Program-made: the position numbers and the translations under genes
Source: JAMXLO01 sp963850535
GTDB lineage: Bacteria; Pseudomonadota; Alphaproteobacteria; Acetobacterales; Acetobacteraceae
Assembly: GCA_963850535.1 (NCBI GenBank)
Contig: CAWKMC010000016.1
Location: 1 to 64,000, forward strand
DNA length: 64,000 nucleotides
Reading direction: 5' to 3'
Shown: positions 56,562-64,000 of the stretch, piece after piece
How the letters are laid out: each line of letters starts with the position of its first letter
Position numbering within the stretch: the stretch's first letter is position 1
The notes under the pieces: generated by a model
Seen by the model: the letters and a program-made list of their open reading frames with translations, nothing else
Told to the model about the DNA's origin: nothing
Databases searched by the model: none

Positions 56562-57893
56562 TCAGGCGCCAGCCATCGTCATCCCTTCGACGCGTACGGT
56601 CGGCGCATCCATGCCACGCCGGAACCGCAGGTCGTTGGCTGGAGTCAGGTGCGCGAACATCTCCAGCAGGTTGCCGGCGATGGTGATCTCCGCCGCCGGC
56701 TCGGCAATCGCGCCGTCACGGATCATGAAGCCGGATGCACCGCGGCTGTAATCGCCGGTTACCCCATTTACTCCCATTCCGATCATCTCGGTGACGTAGA
56801 GCCCCAGCTTGATGTCGGCCATGAGTTCAGCCGGCGTCATCTCTCCCGCCGCGAGGTGAAGGTTTGTCGGGCCCGGCGCCGGTGGGCCGCCGGTACCCCG
56901 CGTTGCGTGCCCGGTGGACTGCATGCCGAGCTGCCGCGCCGACCGGCTATCCAGCAGCCAGGTGGTCAGCACACCTGCTGCAACGATGTCGCGCGCGGCG
57001 GTGGGGGTTCCCTCGCCGTCGAACGCACGCGAGCGCAGCCCGCGCACCCGACGTGGGTCGTCATGCACCTCGATAGTATCCAGAAAGATTCGGGTTCCCA
57101 GGCGATCCTTCAGGAACGTGGTACCACGGGCGACCGAAACCCCGTTGATCGCTCCGACCAGATGCCCGAGCAGACTGCCCGCGACGCGAGAATCATACAC
57201 CACCGGCAGCTTAGCCGTCTTCGGCCTGGTGGGGTTCAGCCGTACCACGGCCCGTTCGCCAGCGCTGTGGCCGATCCTCGCCGCGTCATCAAGGTCAGCC
57301 AAATGTACGGTGGAGTGGTAGTCGTAGTCCCGCTGCATCGCCGTCCCGCTACCGGCGAGTGCTGTGGCGGACACCGAGTGGTTGGTGCGCGCGTGACGCC
57401 CGGCGAAACCGGCCGAGTTGACCAGAAATGCCTCGGTGCGCGAGAAACCGGCCTCCGCGCCCTCCGAGTTGGTGATCCCAGGCACCGCCAATGCGGCCTC
57501 TTCGGCGGCTGCGGCCCGGTTCAGCAGGTCCTCGGTGGAAGGTTCCGTTGGGTCCTCCAGGTCTAGCGCCACCGGCTCCGGTGCGGCAGCGGTCTCGGCG
57601 AGACCGGCATAAGGATCTTCTGGCACCACCCTGGCCATGGCTACCGCCCGTTCGGCGAGTTCGGTGAAGCTGGCGGGGTCTATAGCGCTCGAGGACACGA
57701 TCGCCGCCCGCTTCCCAAGGAATACGCGCAGCCCGAGATCGCGGCCTTCCGAGCGCTCCACGTGTTCCGTATGACCCAACCGGCGCTGCACCCCGATCGC
57801 CGTCCCGGAGATCAACACCGCGTCCGCCGCATCGGCCCCCGCAGCACGGGCGTGACTGATCAGATCGGCGAGGAGGTCAAGCGGCTCCGGCAT
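56562..57893 (-). CDS. pmbA: TldD/PmbA family metalloprotease-like protein
   Basis: 443 residues, PmbA (TldE) type. N-terminal part: RAAGADAADAVLISGTAIGV, then LGLRVFLGKRAAIVSSSAID. Core: PVVYDSRVAGSLLGHLVGAI, RTHFLKDRLG-like segment (GTTFLKDRLGTRIF), LRSRAFDGEGTPTAARDIV, and VNGVTGDYSRGASGFMIRDG, the standard C-terminal signature. TldD/TldE complexes process microcin B17 and other peptides and affect toxin-antitoxin proteins; PmbA is the subunit without the zinc site. No tldD is in the window. The gene follows the M16 peptidase by 15 bp. Confidence 0.92.
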   Translation of the reverse strand: MPEPLDLLADLISHARAAGADAADAVLISGTAIGVQRRLGHTEHVERSEGRDLGLRVFLGKRAAIVSSSAIDPASFTELAERAVAMARVVPEDPYAGLAETAAAPEPVALDLEDPTEPSTEDLLNRAAAAEEAALAVPGITNSEGAEAGFSRTEAFLVNSAGFAGRHARTNHSVSATALAGSGTAMQRDYDYHSTVHLADLDDAARIGHSAGERAVVRLNPTRPKTAKLPVVYDSRVAGSLLGHLVGAINGVSVARGTTFLKDRLGTRIFLDTIEVHDDPRRVRGLRSRAFDGEGTPTAARDIVAAGVLTTWLLDSRSARQLGMQSTGHATRGTGGPPAPGPTNLHLAAGEMTPAELMADIKLGLYVTEMIGMGVNGVTGDYSRGASGFMIRDGAIAEPAAEITIAGNLLEMFAHLTPANDLRFRRGMDAPTVRVEGMTMAGA

Positions 57894-57908
57894 TGCGAGC
57901 TCCTGGGT

Positions 57909-59201
57909 TCAAGCCGCCAAGCCTTCGGCGATCTCCCCGAGCCCCGGAACCCGCTCCGCCGGGCCCATCGTCGCTAATGTCGGTGTGCCGCGGAACAGCC
58001 GGGCTGCGGCCCGGCAGACGTCGGCGGTGGTCACTGCATTGAGCTTCGCCACCGTCTCCGCAATCGGCACCACCCGATTGAACACCTGCAACTGTCGGGC
58101 AAGTTGCTCGCAGCGGCTGCCGGTGCTCTCCAGCGACATCAGCAGGCTTGCCTTCACCTGCGCCCGAGCCCGCGCCAGCTCCGCCTCGGTGACCTCGTGC
58201 TGCACCTTGCGCAGCTCCTCGAGCGTGATGGGCACCAGCTCCTCGGCCTCGCTCTCGCCGGTGCCGGCGTAGATGCCGAACAAACCGCCGTCGAGGAAGG
58301 GCGAGCTGAACGAATAGATCGAGTAGACCAACCCTCGCTTTTCCCGCACCTCCTGGAACAGTCGGGAAGACATTCCGCCGCCCAAGAGCGTCGAAAGCAG
58401 CAGCGCCGGATAGTAGTCGCGTTCGCCGTAGCCGACCGACGGGAACCCCAGAACGATGTGGACCTGATCCAGGTCGCGCGCTTCGCGGAACTCACCGCCG
58501 CCGTACCGCGCCGGCAGCATTTCCGGCACTGCATCGAGCGATAGGTCGGCGAAGTGCCTGTTGACCAGATCCAGGATCTGCTCGTGTCGCAGTGCGCCGG
58601 CGGCGGCGACCACGACATTGGGCGCGGCGTAATGCCGCCGCATGTAGCCGGTCAGCATGGTCCGGGGCATCGACCGGATGCCCTGCTCGGACCCAAGCAC
58701 CGGCCGGCCCAGCGGCTGGGCAGGATAGGCGTGCTCCTGGAAATGGTCGAAAATGATGTCATCCGGCGTGTCGTTTGCCTGACCGATCTCCTGCAGGATT
58801 ACCCCACGCTCCCGCTCCAACTCCTCCGGCTCGAAAGTGGAGTGGGTCAGGATGTCGCCGATGATGTCGGCGGCCAGCGCAGTATCCTCCTTCAGGACCT
58901 TGACGTAATAGGCGGTCTGTTCGCGGGCGGTATAGGCATTGATATGGCCGCCCACCGCCTCGATCTCTTCGGCGATCTGCGCCGCCGACCGACGCTCGGT
59001 TCCCTTGAACGCCATGTGCTCCAGGAAGTGGGACACGCCGTTCTCAGCCTCCTCCTCATGTCGCGAGCCGGTCGCAACATAGGCCCCGAGCGACACCGTC
59101 TCGACCCGCTCCATGCGTTCGGTGACGACGGTCAGGCCAGAGGGAAGGCGGGTCAGTTGGATGGCTTCGTTCACGGGCTGGTTCCTGGTCGTAACACTCA
59201 T
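57909..59201 (-). CDS. M16 family zinc peptidase (mitochondrial processing peptidase-like)
   Basis: About 430 residues. The inverted zinc motif HxxEH is in VSHFLEHMAFKGTERR, with the downstream E in ELERERGVILQEIGQANDTP. The glycine-rich substrate-binding loop and the R/Y pair are in GGGMSSRLFQEVREKRGLVY. It is a PqqL/MppB-type peptidase that digests small peptides, present in most Alphaproteobacteria. The ATG at 59201 is preferred (MSVTTRNQPVNEAIQLTRLP); a GTG one codon before it is possible. It is followed by pmbA on the same strand, 15 bp away. Confidence 0.93.
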   Translation of the reverse strand: MSVTTRNQPVNEAIQLTRLPSGLTVVTERMERVETVSLGAYVATGSRHEEEAENGVSHFLEHMAFKGTERRSAAQIAEEIEAVGGHINAYTAREQTAYYVKVLKEDTALAADIIGDILTHSTFEPEELERERGVILQEIGQANDTPDDIIFDHFQEHAYPAQPLGRPVLGSEQGIRSMPRTMLTGYMRRHYAAPNVVVAAAGALRHEQILDLVNRHFADLSLDAVPEMLPARYGGGEFREARDLDQVHIVLGFPSVGYGERDYYPALLLSTLLGGGMSSRLFQEVREKRGLVYSIYSFSSPFLDGGLFGIYAGTGESEAEELVPITLEELRKVQHEVTEAELARARAQVKASLLMSLESTGSRCEQLARQLQVFNRVVPIAETVAKLNAVTTADVCRAAARLFRGTPTLATMGPAERVPGLGEIAEGLAA

Positions 59202-59268
59202 CACTAGGTCGGCGAGGCGGCCAGTTTCAATGGCCGACTCGCCTCGCCTTGCGCTTGACCTACCGCAT

Positions 59269-60144
59269 TCAGTGCAGCCGCACGAACTTGTCCACGCTCC
59301 GATCCACGGTCAGACCGGCGTAGACATTGCCGTGCGAGTCCACACCCACGCCGTGCACGTGGCGGCTCTCCATTCGGGCCAGCACATTTCCCTTCGCATC
59401 GCGCACGCAGACATACGCGGGCTTGCCGCCGTCTTCCTGCTCGGCAATGTAGAAGTTGCCGTCCTTGCCGCGAGTGATGTCGTTCGGGCCGCCCATGCCG
59501 GTCCACTCGCCCAAGAACTTGCCGTCAGGCGTGAAGATCTGGACGCGCTTGTTCGACCGATCGGCCACATACAGATTGCCATCCGGATCGAAGGCGACGC
59601 TGTGCGGCAGATGGAACTCGCCCTGCGCCTTGCCTGGTGTCCCCCATGACTCAACCAGCCGACCCTCGCGCGTGAAGCGGTGCACCCGCGCATTGCGATA
59701 ACCATCGGTCACGTAGATGGCGCCGTTGGGATGCGCGATCATCTCGGTTGGATGATTGAACGGCCCAGCTGCACGCTCCGCCAGCCAGGGTGACCCGGTG
59801 CAGCCGGTGTCGGAATGCACGCCGCGCTGGCCCAGTTCCAGCAGCGGCTTGCCGTCCAGCGTGAACGACCTCGCGACAGAATCAGAGCGGTCGGTCGTAT
59901 ACACGACGTCATCGACGATCTTCAGTCCGTGCGGATCGGTGACCTCGCCGGAGCCCCAGGCGCCCAGGTACTTGCCGTCCGCATCGAATACCACCACCGG
60001 GGGGTTCTTGCGCTGGAAGACATAGATGCGGTCCTGCGAATCCGTGGCCACCCGGCTGACGATGCCGAGCGATTCACCTGGGGGCATTTTGAGGAAATCG
60101 TGGATCACCTCGTAGCGATAGTCGCCTGCGCCAACTTGTGTCAT
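59269..60144 (-). CDS. NHL-repeat / six-bladed beta-propeller protein (PAL-like)
   Basis: 291 residues from the ATG at 60144 (MTQVGAGDYRYEVIHDFLKM). NHL-type repeats are clear: VATDSQDRIYVFQRKNPPVV, MIAHPNGAIYVTDGYRNARV, GEFHLPHSVAFDPDGNLYVA, RGKDGNFYIAEQEDGGKPAY, and GVGVDSHGNVYAGLTVDRS. It resembles the peptidyl-alpha-hydroxyglycine amidating lyase (PAL) group. No signal peptide is visible, so it is probably cytoplasmic. The substrate is unknown. Start chosen at the ATG twelve codons into the open frame because the upstream residues are not family-like. Confidence 0.83.
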   Translation of the reverse strand: MTQVGAGDYRYEVIHDFLKMPPGESLGIVSRVATDSQDRIYVFQRKNPPVVVFDADGKYLGAWGSGEVTDPHGLKIVDDVVYTTDRSDSVARSFTLDGKPLLELGQRGVHSDTGCTGSPWLAERAAGPFNHPTEMIAHPNGAIYVTDGYRNARVHRFTREGRLVESWGTPGKAQGEFHLPHSVAFDPDGNLYVADRSNKRVQIFTPDGKFLGEWTGMGGPNDITRGKDGNFYIAEQEDGGKPAYVCVRDAKGNVLARMESRHVHGVGVDSHGNVYAGLTVDRSVDKFVRLH

Positions 60145-60161
60145 TTCGTATTCCTCCCGGA

Positions 60162-60911
60162 TCAGTGGGCGAACAGCCACACGCCAAACAGCATCATTGC
60201 GCCGCCACCGATCCGGCCGATCCAGATGCCAGCCGGCAGCAGCTTCTCAGCGAACACAAAGACCGCGATTGCGGCGACCCAGAGCAGATTCATCACCCCG
60301 ACCGCAAACAGCAACGCCATCAAGAACCAGCAGCAGCCGAGGCAATACAACCCGTGATCAGCGCCCATGCGCAATGCCCCCACCCGCCCATCGCGCCAGT
60401 GGTTCAGGAGGAAAGCGAACGGTGACCGGCAATGACTGAGGCACGCATGCTTCAGCGGCGTGAACTGATAAATGCCGGCCAGGATGAACAGAACGCCACC
60501 GAGTACCGCACTCGCCACCGCCAGCGCCGGCGACAGCAGGGCATAGCGCTGCAGCGCCCATTGCGCCGTTGTCGCCGCCGCGCTGAACATACCCCAAACC
60601 AGCAGGTAACCGGCGACGAACAGCACCGTCGGCACAGAGGTCCCTTCGCGCTGGCGCTTGCGTCGCTGGAGCGTGCTGAACGTCAGGATCATCGGTGCGG
60701 CGCTTGGCAGCATCATGCCAAGCATCATCACCCACCAAATGGCAAACACCCAGGGCGCGGCGAATGGCATTGCCATGTCCGGCATGCCGGGCATTTCGCC
60801 CATCGCCATGTCCGTGCTTTGGGGGACAAACAGTAAGTACAGCCACGCGATGATGGTGACGCCGGCGAGTGCCAGCAGCACTGGGGCACGGTCCTGCCGC
60901 AGCAGGTTCAT
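60162..60911 (-). CDS. DUF2182 integral membrane protein
   Basis: 249 residues with about seven membrane segments: VLLALAGVTIIAWLYLLFV, APWVFAIWWVMMLGMMLPSA, then FVAGYLLVWGMFSAAATTAQ. A methionine-rich extracytoplasmic loop (MAMGEMPGMPDMAMP) follows the first segment, and the sequence CLSHCRSPFAF and GLYCLGCCWFLMALLFAVG give conserved cysteines. These suggest metal handling. DUF2182 proteins are usually paired with DUF1326, as here: the next gene upstream on the same strand (60921-61540) is DUF1326. Start ATG at 60911. Confidence 0.85.
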   Translation of the reverse strand: MNLLRQDRAPVLLALAGVTIIAWLYLLFVPQSTDMAMGEMPGMPDMAMPFAAPWVFAIWWVMMLGMMLPSAAPMILTFSTLQRRKRQREGTSVPTVLFVAGYLLVWGMFSAAATTAQWALQRYALLSPALAVASAVLGGVLFILAGIYQFTPLKHACLSHCRSPFAFLLNHWRDGRVGALRMGADHGLYCLGCCWFLMALLFAVGVMNLLWVAAIAVFVFAEKLLPAGIWIGRIGGGAMMLFGVWLFAH

Positions 60912-60920
60912 CAGAGCTGG

Positions 60921-61540
60921 CTATGCCGCCCAGGAAAACGGCGCGAAGTGGCCGTTGTTGCCTTTACCGACCATATCAAGATCAAGACCGAAGCCATGCA
61001 GATGGAACTGGTTCGCACGCGCCAGCGCCAGCCGCCGATTCGCTGGATGCGCCGTGTTGTCGATATAGAACGGCTCCCCACTGCGGTTGCGCGACGCAAC
61101 GCCGTCGATCTCGAACGACAGCATGTCCGGGATACTGACCGAGCGCTTCAGCCCTTCGATCTTGAACTCGATTGGCTTGAACTGCACGCCGCGAAAGTCA
61201 CTCACCAGGTTGCTGCGGATCATGCCCGGCGTGCCGCCCGCCTCGCCGGCAACGATCGATGCCAGCGCGGTCCGCTGCGCCGCGATCTGCCTGTTCGTCC
61301 ACCACGCCGGCGAACACCCAATCGCCGTCGGCCATGATCTTCCCCGAGCGGATCAGCAGCGCGAAGCACAGACCCGACAGATCGGTATCGCCACGCTGGC
61401 CGCGATCGATCCGGAAGATCAGCGCGGCGGTGCAGTGGTCGTGACGTCACCTCGCCCTGCGGGTTTGTGTAGATGCAGGGACATAGGTAGTCGCAATTGC
61501 AGCTTTCCATGTATTCGCCGCTGATCTGCCAGTCTGGCAT
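60921..61540 (-). pseudogene. DUF1326 domain protein, frameshifted
   Basis: About 206 residues when joined. The start is MPDWQISGEYMESCNCDYLC, with cysteines also in PCIYTNPQGEVT, a likely metal site. A break near 61440 changes the frame, giving HCTAALIFRIDRGQRGDTD and ADGDWVFAGVVDEQADRGAA, and a second near 61220 leads into MIRSNLVSDFRGVQFKPIEF, ending GKGNNGHFAPFSWAA. It is the standard partner of DUF2182, separated by nine bases. The pair is found in many Proteobacteria; role not established. Confidence 0.8.
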
Positions 61541-61549
61541 CGCCCCCTC

Positions 61550-62893
61550 CTAATGCGACTTGCACCGGCTGCCTGATGGCCAAGGCAGCCCGAGATTCTC
61601 CCGCAATGTCGCGCCTTTGTAATCCTTCCGGAAAATTCCGCGCCGCTGCAGCTCGGGCACGACGAACTTCACGAAATCCTCGAACGTGCCCGGGATGTGC
61701 GTGCCGCCCACCACATAGCCATCGCAGGCGCGTTCCACGAACCACTGCTCCAGCCGGTCGGCGATTTCCTTCGGGCCACCGACGATGGCCTCGCGCGGCC
61801 GTCCGCGCCGTGTCACTTCCAGGAAGTCGCGCACCGTCGGATTGCGTCCGGTCACGCGCATCACCCGATCGCGCATCGCCTGCATTCCCGACATGCCTTC
61901 CAGCTCTTCGTCGGTGAATGCCTCGTCCATTCCTTTTCTGGCGAAATCGAAATTCAATGCTTCGGACAGCAGCGACAAGCCATCGACCTCACGATACAGG
62001 CTATCGATCAAGGCCTTCTTGTCCTCGGCTTCCGCCTTGGTCGCCGCCGCCACCGGATAGGCGATTGTATTGACGGTGACCAGGTCCGGATCACGCCCTC
62101 GACGTGCAATACCTTCCTTGAAAGCGGCATAGCGCCGCTTGCCCTCTTCGAAGTCCGGGTAGCCGACGAATACTGTCTCCGCCCAGCGCTCGGAGAACTG
62201 TACGCCTCGATCCGATGAGCCAGCCTGGATGATCACCGGATGTCCCTGCGGCGACCGCGGCACGGTGAAAGTGCCACGCGATGTCAGGTACTTCCCGCGA
62301 TATTCCATGCGGCGCACCTTGTCAGGGTGCGCGAACAGCCCCGACTGCTTGTCCACCACCAGCGCATCGTCTTCCCAGCCGTTCCAGCAGCCGAGGACGA
62401 TTTCCATGAACTCGTCGGCGCGGTCGTAGCGAAGATCGTGCGCGAGGTGTACCTCACGCCCCATGTTCTGCGCCTCGCCATCATTCACCGACGTCACCAC
62501 GTTCCACGCCGCACGGCCGCCCAGCATGTGGTCCACTGTCTGGAATCGCCGCGCGACATCGAACGGCTCGTAATATGTCGTTGACGCCGTGGCGCCGATG
62601 CCGAGACGACTTGTGCCAAAACCCATGGCCAGCAAGGTGGCAACCGGGTCCAGCTTCACCACACGGACGCCGTTCGCCACGACTTCGGCGGGGTTGCCGC
62701 CATAGATGTCCGGCATCGCCAACCGATCGTCGAAGAACGCGAGCTGGAATTTTCCTTCCTCCAGCACCTGCCCGATTTTCTGATAGTAGGCCGCGGTGGT
62801 GAAATCTGTGCGGCTTTCAGGATGCCGCCAGGAACTCGCCAGCGTCGTGCAGTTCTGTGCCTGCAGAAACCCGACCAGAACCATCTGACGCAT
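61550..62893 (-). CDS. LLM-class flavin-dependent monooxygenase (NtaA/SnaA/DszA family)
   Basis: 447 residues from the ATG at 62893. Family elements: HPESRTDFTTAAYYQKIGQV, FQLAFFDDRLAMPDIYGGN, LLAMGFGTSRLGIGATASTT, GRAAWNVVTSVNDGEAQNMG (the typical GRxxWNxVTS), and HPVIIQAGSSDRGVQFSERW. It uses FMNH2 from a partner reductase to oxidise or cleave C-N or C-S bonds in small organics, similar to nitrilotriacetate or dibenzothiophene-sulfone monooxygenases. No reductase gene is adjacent. It follows the SDR gene by 12 bp and shares its direction, so they are probably one transcript. Confidence 0.9.
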   Translation of the reverse strand: MRQMVLVGFLQAQNCTTLASSWRHPESRTDFTTAAYYQKIGQVLEEGKFQLAFFDDRLAMPDIYGGNPAEVVANGVRVVKLDPVATLLAMGFGTSRLGIGATASTTYYEPFDVARRFQTVDHMLGGRAAWNVVTSVNDGEAQNMGREVHLAHDLRYDRADEFMEIVLGCWNGWEDDALVVDKQSGLFAHPDKVRRMEYRGKYLTSRGTFTVPRSPQGHPVIIQAGSSDRGVQFSERWAETVFVGYPDFEEGKRRYAAFKEGIARRGRDPDLVTVNTIAYPVAAATKAEAEDKKALIDSLYREVDGLSLLSEALNFDFARKGMDEAFTDEELEGMSGMQAMRDRVMRVTGRNPTVRDFLEVTRRGRPREAIVGGPKEIADRLEQWFVERACDGYVVGGTHIPGTFEDFVKFVVPELQRRGIFRKDYKGATLRENLGLPWPSGSRCKSH

Positions 62894-62905
62894 GACGTCG
62901 ACCTT

Positions 62906-63658
62906 TCAGAACTGATACCGTCGCAACCCGCCATCGACCGGAATGACAGTTCCGGTGATGTAGCGGGCCAATGGCGATGCAAGCCACACCGCCATCACTG
63001 CAAGGTCTTCCGGCTCACCCCAGTAGCGGACCGGTATTTCGGTCTCGGCGAAGCTCTTGCGGTAATCTTCGGGATAGTTGCGGCGGATCTGCTCGCTCAT
63101 GATGCGGCCGGGCGGGATCGAGTTCACCGTGATGCCGAACTGCCCCACCTCGCGCGACAATCCTTTCGCCCAGGCATGCAGCGCCGCCTTGGCCGAGAAC
63201 GCGGCGTTCAGATGCTCGGGCTCCGACTTGCCGGTGATGTTGACGATACGCCCCCAGCGCCGCTCGATCATCTTCGGCAGCAGCGCATGCGCGATCTGCC
63301 GCTGGCGGGTGAAGTTCAGCGTCATCGCCTCCACCCAGCGTTCTTCCGGTGCGTCGATCGGCAGCACACGGCTGCCGCCGGCATTGTTGACCAGAATATC
63401 GACATGCCCGAGTTCGGCGTAGGCCACATCGCGCAGCATCTCCGCCGCATCCTCCGCCATGATGTCCTGCCGCACCAGCACGGGGCGCACGCCGCCCGCG
63501 GCGGCTGCCTCTTCGGCCATCGCCTCCATCAACTCGACGCGTCGCGCGACTGCAGCAACATGCACACCCTCGATCGCCAGCATTCTGGCAATCGCGCGGC
63601 CGATGCCCATGCTGGCGCCCGTCACCAGTGCGGTCTTGCCCTTCAGTTGCAGGTCCAT
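62906..63658 (-). CDS. SDR family protein with altered active site
   Basis: 250 residues from the ATG at 63658: MDLQLKGKTALVTGASMGIG gives the TGxxxGxG cofactor motif, then VDILVNNAGGSRVLPIDAPE. In the catalytic region, NITGKSEPEHLNAAFSAKAA retains the Lys of YxxxK but the Tyr position is Ala (N-A-A-F-S-A-K). This suggests either a changed mechanism or no dehydrogenase activity. The C terminus has VNSIPPGRIMSEQIRRNYPE and GTVIPVDGGLRRYQF. It is in the same run as the LLM monooxygenase and the enoyl-CoA hydratase; the three may act in one catabolic route. Confidence 0.85.
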   Translation of the reverse strand: MDLQLKGKTALVTGASMGIGRAIARMLAIEGVHVAAVARRVELMEAMAEEAAAAGGVRPVLVRQDIMAEDAAEMLRDVAYAELGHVDILVNNAGGSRVLPIDAPEERWVEAMTLNFTRQRQIAHALLPKMIERRWGRIVNITGKSEPEHLNAAFSAKAALHAWAKGLSREVGQFGITVNSIPPGRIMSEQIRRNYPEDYRKSFAETEIPVRYWGEPEDLAVMAVWLASPLARYITGTVIPVDGGLRRYQF

Positions 63659-63661
63659 CGT

Positions 63662-64000
63662 TCAGCGTCCCTTGAACACCGGCTTGCGCTTCTCGATGAA
63701 GGCCTGACGCGCCTCCCGCGCATCCTCGGTCTTGCTCAACATCACGGTGACCCCCTGTTCGAAGCGATAGCCGTCGCGCGCCGGCATGTGCATCGTCGTG
63801 TTCATCGACTGCTTGGCATAGCGCATGCCGATCGGGCTCTTCGAGGCGATCTCGGCGGCGAGCTTCATCGCCTCCGGCATCAACTGGTCCAGCGGCACGC
63901 AGCATTCCACTACGCCGGTGCGATACAGTTCCTCGGCCGGCACGCGCCAACCGGTGTAGAACATGCGCCGCGCGCGCGAGCGGCCGAACAGCGTCTGCAG
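63662..64000 (-). CDS. Enoyl-CoA hydratase/isomerase family, C-terminal part (right edge)
   Basis: 113 residues are in the window, open to position 64000; the N-terminal crotonase domain lies outside. Visible parts are RRMFYTGWRVPAEELYRTGV, VVECCVPLDQLMPEAMKLAA, ASKSPIGMRYAKQSMNTTM, and VMLSKTEDAREARQAFIEKR ending KPVFKGR. This is the standard C terminus of the family, with the SEDxxEGxxAFxEKRxPxFxG-type ending. It probably hydrates an enoyl-CoA. It lies three bases before the SDR gene, so the genes are co-transcribed. Confidence 0.85.
   Translation of the reverse strand: MQTLFGRSRARRMFYTGWRVPAEELYRTGVVECCVPLDQLMPEAMKLAAEIASKSPIGMRYAKQSMNTTMHMPARDGYRFEQGVTVMLSKTEDAREARQAFIEKRKPVFKGR

Overview
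The window reads as chromosomal DNA of a high-GC alphaproteobacterium, probably an Acetobacteraceae (Rhodospirillales) relative. The support is a GTTC-N7-GTTC LexA box upstream of dinB, Tim44-like and M16 mitochondrial-processing-type proteins, the pgeF-lipoprotein-prs order, and typical acetobacterial hypothetical families. Lineage is inferred from family resemblance only; there is no rRNA or tRNA in the window.

Layout. 1-6.0 kb: a PilZ-tailed chemoreceptor, pgeF, a lipoprotein, prs and a broken methyltransferase. 6.0-11.1 kb: a nested set of mobile elements, in which an IS1380-type transposase is interrupted by a group II intron whose reverse transcriptase is itself interrupted by a serine-recombinase element. 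11.2-17.4 kb: methyltransferase, SSS symporter with its DUF3311 partner, RNase D and a hybrid histidine kinase. 17.4-31.9 kb: a catabolic neighbourhood of two ACMSD-type amidohydrolases, a phytanoyl-CoA-type dioxygenase, a class II aldolase, a ThDP enzyme, an AtzG-like subunit with an amidase, an acetamidase, a 2-hydroxyacid dehydrogenase and a second amidase, with an MscS channel and a truncated ABC permease among them. 32-36.3 kb: MarR and an MFS pump, divergent from a Baeyer-Villiger-type monooxygenase. 36.3-43.4 kb: SOS-type dinB, glycogen-debranching-like and MGH1-type glycosidases, and an SDR. 43.5-49.2 kb: a GFA/NTF2-like fusion, a conserved hypothetical, a TPR-sulfotransferase and a TPR-glycosyltransferase. 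49.3-53.3 kb: a three-gene signalling operon (five-PAS protein, repeat-rich histidine kinase, CheY-like regulator). 53.6-64 kb: a CoA-binding/MetY fusion, Tim44-like, PmbA, M16 peptidase, an NHL propeller, a DUF2182/DUF1326 pair, and an LLM monooxygenase-SDR-enoyl-CoA hydratase run leaving the right edge.

A striking property is the number of single-base frame breaks inside otherwise well-conserved genes, many of them one extra or missing G or C in a short GC run. They cluster at 26.4-31 kb, 38.9-43.4 kb and 32.5-36.2 kb, while other genes (prs, rnd, dinB, mscS, pmbA) are clean. This looks more like uneven consensus quality than real decay, but the sequence alone cannot decide. Genes with such breaks are marked pseudogene here, with the reconstructed full extent given.

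The most distinctive items are the nested mobile elements with a base-resolved intron/exon junction, the PAS-array and 63-bp-repeat kinase operon, the CoA-binding/MetY fusion, the GFA/NTF2-like fusion, and the MarR operator between the pump and monooxygenase genes.
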